Shown: piece by piece, positions 36,142-44,800 of the stretch
Layout: every line of letters starts with the position of its first letter
Position numbering within the stretch: position 1 is the stretch's first letter
Assembly: GCA_027575765.1 (NCBI GenBank)
Contig: JANBPT010000170.1
Coordinates: forward strand, 1-62,389
Direction of reading: 5' to 3'
Source: Tieghemiomyces parasiticus
Lineage: Eukaryota > Kickxellomycota > Dimargaritomycetes > Dimargaritales > Dimargaritaceae
Length of the DNA: 62,389 bases
Position numbers and translations under genes: made by a program
The notes under the pieces: generated by a model
Told to the model about the DNA's origin: nothing
The model's input: only the letters and a program-made list of their open reading frames with translations
The model's database searches: none

Positions 36142-36408
36142 TTGCTCTTTTTTTTTCGTTGCAGTCTCCCACCCTCACTGCTTACCCCTTGCCTGCACCC
36201 CCCCCCCTTGCTGTACGCAGGTATTCACCTCTCTTTCCAGCCGTGTTCAGCTGACCAGCTCTACTGGTCCTCTTCAATTATGTACCAAGTTTTTTTTTTC
36301 AGTGAAAGTGTTGTTCAGGCAATAAAAAAACAAGATGCAACGGAAAAGAAAAAAGGCCCAAGCCTAAAGAAAGACGGGGATGGGATGACACCCTTCACCT
36401 TATACTGA
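36142..36408 (+). CDS. candidate exon-like frame, unknown
   Basis: An open frame flanked by intron-like signals: a pyrimidine tract ending GCAG at 36,161-36,164 and T10CAG at about 36,291-36,303. The downstream part has a Lys-rich stretch (AIKKQDATEKKKGPSLKK). The frame stops before any usable donor, so if real it would be a terminal exon. I do not recognise the product. Confidence 0.2.
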   Translation: MLFFFRCSLPPSLLTPCLHPPPLLYAGIHLSFQPCSADQLYWSSSIMYQVFFFSESVVQAIKKQDATEKKKGPSLKKDGDGMTPFTLY

Positions 36409-36707
36409 CCAGTACTTGTCATATTGGCAAATTATACTAACTAATGGTTTGATGTGTGGTCATACCTCACTAGCTTCAGTGACACTACGTGGCCGCAGGG
36501 CACCAGTGGAAGGTGGCTCATCTGGGGAGGGGTAGGGGTGGACCTCTCACCACAATAATAATACATATTAATTTGAGCTGAATAGTAAGGTCTTTTTTTG
36601 CAATAAATTGAAGCAGGATTTAATGTTGCTGGGTTGAGTACGGGGGGGGGGGGTTACACTCCATGGTCAGGTTTAGTGTATTTAATCATTAACCTATCCG
36701 CCTTCAG

Positions 36708-36797
36708 GACATCTCTCCTGCCGTCTATGACCGGCAAGTGGCTAGTAAAGTAGACGTGAATAGTGGCATTGTGACGCTCATAAAGAAGGCTGCGTAA
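36708..36797 (+). CDS. candidate last exon of an unidentified gene
   Basis: Directly after an acceptor (CCTTCAG) a 29-codon frame reads DISPAVYDRQVASKVDVNSG and ends IVTLIKKAA before TAA. Its composition looks like real protein rather than random sequence, and it lies just outside the CpG-poor island. I could not connect it to an upstream exon with matching phase, so the gene may be broken by the island, or the upstream exons may be too short to see. Not a recognised family. Confidence 0.3.
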   Translation, partial: DISPAVYDRQVASKVDVNSGIVTLIKKAA

Positions 36798-38533
36798 CCA
36801 ATGCACCAGGATGTAGCCCTTTCAAGCCTCCATGCAGCTACTGGCAATGCCTATTCGCCCTCAAGCCTCATTGCCTTACATCTTATATCAACCCAGGCCC
36901 CTGCCTTCCTCCGTCTGTTAACCTACTCCATGTATTGTCTAGCATTTGTAGCACTCCTATTCTATCTCTCTCCCCCTACGCCTATTGCACTTACGCATTT
37001 GCTCTTCCACCCTTGCTAGTACCCGTTGTACACGCCTTACGTTCGCACTCAATCTTTCTTATCGTTTATTGCTTAACCATCGCATTCCTGGTAAAGCCCG
37101 CTATCCCCATGTCCATTAGTCCCCAATAGCAGCAACACAGGTGCACTGGGGCGCGGAATTGTAGGAGAATTCTGCAGCTGGGGGTGATGGCACTTCTGCC
37201 GACCACAACTTTAGTAAAACTTTCGCCTACATTTACTACTAACTGGACTAAGTGGTGCTGTTGGTTGTCAGTAGAATTTGGGTGAGGCCCGATGGTTGCC
37301 GAAGCTAAACAGCTCCAGGCCCCTGTGATATTCATACAAATTACATAGGCTAAGCCAGGACCGGCTCTACCACTGCATAGATGGGTGTAGGCAGGAATTA
37401 TTAGTATCTGGCGAGTTTGTAAGGGCGATAAAAATACACAATACTGGAAACTCTTTTTATGCTACCATATACCTGTTGGCGGGACATGGCAGTACACATA
37501 GCGCATCCATAGGGTGGCAAGGCACAACAGCAGATAGTAGGCAAGGACCCAGGTGGATTCGAGTGGGAAAGGGGGGGACGGATGTGGAAAGGACCAAGGG
37601 GTTTCACTTACGGTGACTGCAGCTTGGCCAGATTACGCCAGGTGGCTGTGTTTTGTATAATGCACCAGCATCGGTGGAGCAGTTGGGCCATTATAGACAG
37701 TCGTTAGGCTTATGCTTTTATTTAAGTCCCATCTGCCTACCAAAGGGCAGATTTCGTCTCACTTGGAGGGCCCAGGGACACCGCTAAGGTCGTGTAATGT
37801 TTCTCGCCAGCGCTGGCCCAGGTATACGGGTGATGTAGGTGCTATAGCTGAGCCAGAGGGGACCAGTAATCCCCTTATATTACTGCTATTGAGCTATCCA
37901 AAAGCGACGGCAAATCCTCTCGGAGTGGGGATGAGAGCTAAGGCCTACGGGCGACCGGGTCGGTTGAAGGCTCAATATACTGCAATATGACTGGTAATTT
38001 GGTCAACAAAGTCTAAATAGCAGAGAGGGGAGTGTGCGGAAGGGTGGTAGTCCGCCGCCTGTACTCCTTACATAAGAGAGATAACTACCGGGGGGTTCAA
38101 AGTCCCCCTCCTTTTTAGATTAAAATGTAATATTTTGTGGTTAATGAAACGACGCCCTCCACTCTTCCATTTGGATCAACTGCAGACGACTAGGCCTCTT
38201 GTATGGTGAAGTGATTTATGATGAAGACTTAAAAGAGGGGGTGGAGGTAAATCTTGATTATTACAGTTTCGCCGCTCTCAATGCCATTAGTGAACATAAT
38301 GAACGATTATCCCTTCCTTTGTTTATGATAATGCGTTACTCATCTCTTGGGGAGCTTATTGTGGTTCCAGGGTCTTTTGGCCAAGGTCAAGCAGTTCTCC
38401 TCGCCTCTATCTTTACACAGTGGTCTCATTTTCGCAACCCGCAAACCAACCTCATCCCACCTGACCTCTGCTGCTCATCCCTACGAGGAACCAGCCCACC
38501 TACCAAGTCCCTAACTGGCGTTCAATTTTGCAG
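36798..38533. other. spacer with no firm gene
   Basis: Pyrimidine-rich at 36,890-37,020, otherwise ordinary. Frames at 37,712-37,990 and 38,199-38,540 lack good starts; the latter begins with a non-ATG codon and shows no recognisable motif. Its end runs into the promoter of the next gene. Confidence 0.4.
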
Positions 38534-38540
38534 TATATAA
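38534..38540 (+). promoter_or_regulatory. TATA box of the small secreted protein gene
   Basis: TATATAA lies 221 bases upstream of the ATG at 38,761 and is followed by C/T-rich leader DNA. It is the cleanest TATA element in the window, consistent with a strongly or conditionally expressed gene. Confidence 0.5.
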
Positions 38541-38565
38541 GGGCATGCCTCCACCCGATACCAAG

Positions 38566-38582
38566 CATCATCATCATCATCA
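38566..38582 (+). repeat. CAT trinucleotide repeat in the 5' leader
   Basis: Five to six CAT units just downstream of the TATA box. They create no ATG in a good context and probably lie in the untranslated leader. Confidence 0.7.
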
Positions 38583-38760
38583 ACCGCTTCCTCCTCTCAG
38601 CCCCTACACGGCCTCCTTCCATCCCACATCCCAGCTTTTTACCACTCACTATCCACACTTCCCTTGCGTAGCACATCACTCATAGCTATTTCAAGAGCCA
38701 TCCTCTCACCCCAAGCCACCATCCGCACCTTTTCCCACCCTCAACCCCTACGCTTTCAAC

Positions 38761-39090
38761 ATGCTCGCTTCAACCCTCCTCAAGGTGACTCTTCTCCCGG
38801 CGCTTCTTCTCCTCCTTGCCTCCGTCGGTCCTGCCCAGGCTGCCATCCCGAACCCCATCAATGGAATTAAAAGGGCCGCAGAAAAGTTCAAGGACGTGCG
38901 TGATGAGAGAAAAACGGCTAATGCCCTTAACAAGGCGGAAAAGCCTCTTCTCAAGAAATATACAGACATGGGGGGGAGAGATTTCACTGCCGAGTCGAAA
39001 CAGCTTAACAAGAAGCTGGCCAAGGACCATGTTAAGGCAAAAAAGACTAATCCGAATGCGAAATTACCGGCCACTCTAATGCAGGAATAG
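38761..39090 (+). CDS. small lysine-rich secreted protein
   Basis: A single exon of 109 aa. Residues 1-27 form a classic signal peptide: MLAST, a leucine-rich core (LLPALLLLLASVG) and cleavage after AQA. The mature part of about 82 residues is very basic, with about 20 Lys, helical and without cysteine. It contains blocks such as AAEKFKDVRDERKTANALNK and SKQLNKKLAKDHVKAKKTN, and has no transmembrane segment. The size, secretion signal and TATA promoter suit an extracellular cationic peptide or an effector-like protein, but that is inference. I do not recognise a family. The start is the only ATG that gives a complete signal peptide. Confidence 0.75.
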   Translation: MLASTLLKVTLLPALLLLLASVGPAQAAIPNPINGIKRAAEKFKDVRDERKTANALNKAEKPLLKKYTDMGGRDFTAESKQLNKKLAKDHVKAKKTNPNAKLPATLMQE

Positions 39091-39711
39091 TGCAGCAGGG
39101 CATTAACCCGCCACTTCATAATCCGCAAGGCCCGCCAGCCACACGATGACCAAGTAGCGCAAGGAGGATCGACACCCCCTCCCCCAGCCCAGGTATAGAG
39201 GCGGCTGCCACCCTCGACCACTTCTCGTTTCTCACTTTCCTCCCCATACGGATCCATTACCGTACTTATCTTCTCCCCGGTTGAGACCCATCTTCTTGTT
39301 TGAGCGTTTATCTTGTATTCATGTATTAAAGAACCCTCATATTCAACACAACTGCTTGGTGGCGTGACCGTTGATTGCTGATTTGGGTAACCCCAATATT
39401 CTAGGTCTCTTTTCATACGTTTTATCTCTACACTGCCGATTACCCGCCGACAGTTCCGACCCTTTAGCCATGCATATGGCGATACTGATAATTAGGAATG
39501 AAGTATCGCCCATATTCCTAACTACAGTCTACTAAACTTTATTCATTCTATTGACCCTCAGAGACATTCTACCCTCATGCCTTACTAAAAGGCTAAACCA
39601 AAAGCACTGAATAGCTCAGGGCGATGGGGACATTACTTTTTTTAAAAAAAGTGTGTAAAGTAATATAATATATATATTAATAAAAAGCCAGAACACTACG
39701 TATGGCCCGAC
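39091..39711. other. convergent 3' spacer
   Basis: Shared 3' flank of the plus-strand secreted-protein gene and the minus-strand G-patch gene. It contains the palindrome at 39,635-39,652 and A/T-rich DNA at 39,655-39,690. No gene is visible. Confidence 0.5.
39635..39652. other. T7A7 palindrome downstream of the G-patch gene
   Basis: A perfect 18-nt palindrome (AC-T7-A7-GT) starting 60 nt after the stop of the minus-strand G-patch gene. It is the third element of this type in the window. Confidence 0.6.
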
Positions 39712-41224
39712 CTAGCCTTTCTTGACGCTCTTGAGCGCAAATGCGAAGGGCTTGGCAGCCGCAGGCTTCTTTTTGAATCCAAACGACAAAGGGGGTTTGA
39801 CTGGCAGCTTGATAGATCCCGATTCACTGGGGTGTTCGGCCTCTGGGATCAATGCTTCAGCCGTGGCTTCAGATATCGCTCCATGTGGCGGTGGTATTGC
39901 TATGCGGGGCGCTTTTATGGCTGATGGAGTTGTGACAGCAGAGTCTACGTTGGCCGCACTTGAGCTGGCTTGGCTGGCCCTTACTATCCGTGCTAGTTCC
40001 TGCCGTTCACGCTTGAGTTCTCTCTCCCGTCGAGTGCTGACATCGCCTGCCTTTGGGTGGCTCTTCTTCATGTCCGTGAAGCGCTATGCCCGCCGTTCGT
40101 ACAAGAGTGTCCCCCCGTAGAAAACAAATTGGGGGGATGTGGAAGATGTAGATAGATATTGTTACCTTAAGTTTTGGTATGGGAGCTGGTCTGGTCAGGC
40201 AAGCAGCTACGCTCTTCCCATCTTTTTGGCAAACCTCGCCGGAGTATATTGCACGCATTGCTTGGTATACGGCTGATCCAGAGTATACCTTACCTTCTTA
40301 TGATGGTGATCATACGAGTTCAGGTGGTCATTATAATTGACCGCGTTGGTGTACTGCTTCTCGCACAGCTTGCAATAGTAAATTGCTATTGCGTCCTTCA
40401 CATCCTGTTTTATGGCGGCTTTATTCTCCGCGGCAACCTATTGGGGATGTGGGGAGAAAGTAAGAAAGGTGGAATTCAGTTACGGTAGCTCTGATCTTCA
40501 TGGCTAGTACGGACCATTAGTACTAATGGTAACTTATCCTGCCTTTGGGGATAGAGGAGAGGGAAGGGGAGAGAGTATCGAGGCATACAGAGAAAAGAGG
40601 GCCAATTAAACATACCTGACGCTGCAATCCTTGTTCTTCCGTTTCGGCCGCAATAACCTCCGCTTCCATGGTCCGCCGCTTGGCCGTACTGGCCGCATGG
40701 TACCGCTCGTACTCGTCTAGTTTACCGACCCCAAGCTGGCCATTTTTCGAGCCAAGCGGCAATGGCTCCAAGCGACCTGGGGGTGGGGGGGGGGAGGTGT
40801 TGACCCCGATTGTTCAGAGCGAAGGGGTAAACGTAAGACTAGGAATAGCCTGCAGTATATTGCGTAGGTGGAGGGGGAGGAGGGGAAACATTTACCTAAT
40901 CATGCCGCGCTCCACCACCACGTCCTATTACCCTTAGATGCCGAGTATGGTGACAACCCCTGTCAACTTACCTTGACCTTGCCGACCCAGGCCTGTACCT
41001 TGCACCCACCCGAGTTTCTGTAGCAATCGGTACCCCCGGTTGCTGGGCGGTATAGGCGTGTCCATGCCGGTGAACTGGGCTCCGTCGGGTGCATGGTCAC
41101 CTAGGGCAACTTTACGCCCGAATTCCTCTGTGGATAGATCCGAGTCGCTGGTCTCGGCAGAGGATGGCTCAACTGGCAATGTGACTCCATCTGATTCCCT
41201 GGTGAGCGGTGGTCGAACACACAT
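39712..41224 (-). CDS. G-patch and C2H2 zinc-finger protein, GPATCH8-like
   Basis: Four exons on the minus strand: 41224-40972, 40776-40616, 40437-40294 and 40083-39712, giving 309 aa. The G-patch covers about residues 60-95 (GYRLLQKLGWVQGTGLGRQG, then GRLEPLPLG across the first junction). G-patch proteins bind and activate DEAH-box RNA helicases, mostly in splicing. A single C2H2 finger follows (C160, C163, H176, H182: YYCKLCEKQY, DHLNSYDHHHKK), then a basic RFTDMKKSHPK segment and a coiled, Arg/Glu-rich helix. This order is that of GPATCH8 and its fungal relatives. The C-terminus is Pro/Lys-rich. Introns are 195, 178 and 210 bp. The first ATG (MCVRPPL) is provisional; a further 5' exon is possible. 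Confidence 0.85.
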
Positions 41225-41897
41225 GTTACAGTAAGGAATGTACAAAGCCGTTTAGGTTGAATGTACTAATGCAAAGAGGACTTGGTTGTTAATTAAGCCT
41301 ATGAACAGAGGTTTCATGTGACAGATGGCACGCAAGCGGCCCAACCCGTGGCCGGGGGGAAGTTCAGTAGGCAGCCCTCACTTCTCTCGGATAGGAAAGG
41401 CTTCAGTTAAGAGCACCTCCTGCTTCCCTCCCTCTCGCAGTGCCCAGCGCTATTCCCCCGCAGACCTCTGATGCCACCCCTACATGTACGCTTCGCTAGA
41501 TGTTACAGAGTTACTGGTAGCTGTATTATAAATAAGCCGATGCCTAATTAAGTGCGACGCTGAGGGACGTGGCTCTACAAAAAGAAAGAGCATACAAAGA
41601 AAGCGATACAGCAATAAAAGGAAAAGACTAACACTAAACCAAATGGAAGGCAGTTGGTGCAATACATGTACAACGTGGGCAAGCTGGTGAAGTCGAGAGG
41701 CACAAGGACAGAGGGCTTTGTGCGGCTCCAAACTTGGGGGCGAGATGGGAGAGGAGAGAAAGAGATATGTTTAAGGGGGGGGACGGGTTGCAGGTCGAAC
41801 AAGCAAAGAAGACGACGCAGGGTATGGAGTACACGGAGTGAACGGTCACCGAAATAAATAAAATAGAGCGCGGATGGTTTAGAATGACCGACGGGCC
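41225..41897. other. spacer between G-patch gene start and flippase end
   Basis: Holds the G-patch promoter side and the flippase 3' flank; an A/T-rich AAATAAATAAAATA block lies at about 41,852-41,867. No gene is seen. Confidence 0.5.
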
Positions 41898-44800
41898 CTA
41901 GGGGTCGAAAGGCCGGGTCCCTCGGCCCGGCTCAAGGTCAGCGTCAGAGGAAGGGAGTCGCTGAATACTGCGGAGCGATGGGGTGTGGGAGTAGCGCACC
42001 GAGAGGGCCGACTGGTGGTGCTGGGAGTAGGCAAATCCGGTGTTGGGCTGAGTCTTGCCGGTCTTCATGAAATAAATCGTCTTGGCCTTGAGTCGGGACA
42101 TGGCCGCCACGAAAGGACCGCGGCGCGTACTCGTACGGCGCAGACGAGCCGACCCACGCCGGCGGATGGAGGAGGCCCCGCCAACGGACGAGATGGAGGC
42201 CATCCGTTGCAAGTGATTGAGCAGCTCGGGCGGGTGGTCGGGGTCAAGATCTCCATCAGGCAGGATGGAGGTCGTAGGGGTGGCTGCGCCCGAGCCCGGG
42301 AGGGTGGTGCCACGTCGGATCGACAGTGAGTCGGGGGAGTCCATGGACGTCGCGTGTGGGGCGGTGAGTGGCATACACTGCGGGGACATGGGGACCGTAG
42401 CGTCCGACTCGCCGCGGCGGCGACCGAGGAGACCGCGGGAACCGCCGGCGGTCGACACGTTGGCGGCGGCGACCTTTCCGTCAGCGTGGGGGCCCACAGC
42501 AACACCGAGCGACGACTTGCGGAGGCGAGCGTACAAGTACACCACCTCGCGGACCAGGTCGCTGTCGCTGGGGGTAAAAGCCTGGCGAACAAACTTGATA
42601 AAGAAGCGCGGGAGCATGCTCAAGATGATGACGAGGGCCAGGATAAAGTAAAAGTTGCCCTGGGTGTAGATGGCCGCGTCCATTTGGTAGAGCGGTGAGA
42701 CACGGAGCTGGCAGTAGATACCCAAAAACAGGGTGAGACACAGGGTGCTGAGGGTGACCACCGTCGGGATGATCCACGTCCAATTAAGCGTGTTCAGCGC
42801 GACGTACAGGTTGGACACGCATACCACGGCCACGGCGATCACCGTGCCCACCTCATTGAGCCCGGCATCGTCCAGCCCGGACATGTGTGCGCTCCCCGTC
42901 AGGCTGTAGGTGTAAAACGGGATGAGCACGCACACGAGCGACTGGTAGATGCCGTCAAATACATGTAGCCAGAAGCGCCGCATATTGTACTCCGTGCCGC
43001 GGATACCGCTGAGGTAGAGTTGCGGGACGGCCATGGACACCTCGGCGGAAACGTCTTGGTCCAGGATGCCCAGGATGAGAACCGGGATGGAGGTGAAGGC
43101 CAGATTGTAAAACATCATGAGCGCGTAGTCGAACAGGAAGGTCAGGGAGAAGCCGCAGTAGATCTGGTACCAGAACAGCGCAAAGGTGAAGATGATGTTC
43201 TTGTAGAAGAAGATGAGGATCATGTTGGCCACCCGCAGGTACGACCAGCGGCCGTGCACCAGAAGCAGCTTCTGGAGGTAGCGGAACTGCGCAATGGAAT
43301 AGTCGCTGGCCAGGACGGCCTGCAGTCCTTCCTCGCCAGCGATGCCCACCCCGATATCAGCCTCCTGGATCATGGACACATCGTTGGCACCGTCGCCGAT
43401 GGCCAGGCAGAGCACGTTGAGATTCGACTTGACGCACCGCACCACCAGGGCCTTCTGTAGGGGTGACACGCGGCAGCAGATGACCGCCTCACACATCTGG
43501 GCGACCTGTAGGAAGAGCTTCTCCCGCGCCGGGTCCAGGGCGTGCTTGAGGGAATCGCCGTCAATGACCAGGGCCAAAGGTTTAAGCCGGCCGTCGGCCT
43601 CCAGGCCCGGGGTAGACCCGTCGACACCTCGCGACGCCTGATGGTCATGGTCGGTCTTGAGAGCGGCGATACTGTCTGAGGTTGGATGGGGCCCGCGGAT
43701 ACGGCCCTGCTGGTGCCCAAAAAGTTCGAGAGCCTCGCGCAGCTGGGTCTCGGTAGATTCCGCGTCGGAGCCAGCCACCACCACCAGTTGCATGGCGTCG
43801 TGGAGGAGGTTGCAAGAAAAGCCAATGTTGATAGCCGTCTCGGTCTTGTCCCCAGTAAGCACCCAAATCTTAAGCCCGGCCAGCGCTAGCTGCGCAATGG
43901 CCTCCGGGACGCCATCCTGGAGCCGATCTTCGATAGCCGTCCCGCCCACGAGGGTCAGGGAATGTTCGAGCCGCTCGCAGGCGGCGTCGATAGCCTCCTC
44001 GCGGCCATCCAGCAGGTTGCTGGCGGCGTGGTACTCCACCGCCCAGGCGTCGTACTCGGCAGCCGGGATGATGCGGTAGCCCAGACACAGGGTGCGCAAC
44101 CCTGAGGTAGCAAAGTATTTGAGGTGCTCGAGGGTCTGCTCCTTCAGACGGACCTGGCCCGCACGGAGCCGCTGGAAGATGATACTGTCGGCGCCCTTGC
44201 TGAAGAGCACGATGCGGCCGTCCGTGCGCTGCACCACCACCGACATGCGCTTGCGAGTACTGTTAAACTCAAGCACGTTGAGTAGGCGGAACTCTTGAGG
44301 GCGACCCAGGAACTCGCACCGCACGGTCTCCTGTTCGCGGCCAAGGAAGGCGAATCCGGCGTTACGGGCGGCCGAAACCAGGGCGGCTTCGTCCGGTGAC
44401 TGGGCCTTGTACACAATCTTGTTGGGCTGGTCTGGGTCGGGCCGCTCGGCCAGTACGGAGTGGCACACGGCCAGGATGGTGAAGAACTCGACCACGCCAC
44501 GGGCCTGACTGTCGTCGGCAGACAGGTGGCGGAACAGTTTGGTATCGACGAAGGTCACGTCCTCGTGGTCAAAGTAGCGGTTGTCGAACATGGCCTGCAT
44601 GTCGTCCAGCATGGTGCGCTTGGCTTCCTCGAAGTTAGGCTTGGGTTCCGAAGACCGCGGGCTAGTCGGGGTGCGGGCTTCCAGTTCAATGTCACGGAGC
44701 GATTGAGACGCCTTATGGGACACATCGCTGCCGTTAAACAAACGCGACGGGGACGTGAGGGCCTGGCTGACGAAGGCGCCGGGGGTAGTGGGGATCGTCG

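Larger units (their letters stand above)
33220..36650. other. CpG-depleted repeat island
   Basis: A block of about 3.4 kb in which CpG almost vanishes while TpG and CpA are abundant. Hand counting finds about 10 CpG in 33,361-36,060 (2.7 kb), against more than 100 expected at its GC content. The flanking DNA on both sides has ordinary CpG density. It contains mariner copy B and other unrecognised sequence. This is the signature of long-term deamination of methylated CpG. Confidence 0.85.

Noticed and set aside
38035..38106. tRNA-like segment: GCGG/CCGC D-arm-like stem, GGGGG-TTCAAAGT-CCCCC T-arm-like stem and a following T run
   Set aside because: The T-arm and acceptor would need the same C bases, the loop has eight residues and no acceptor stem pairs correctly. 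Not a tRNA.
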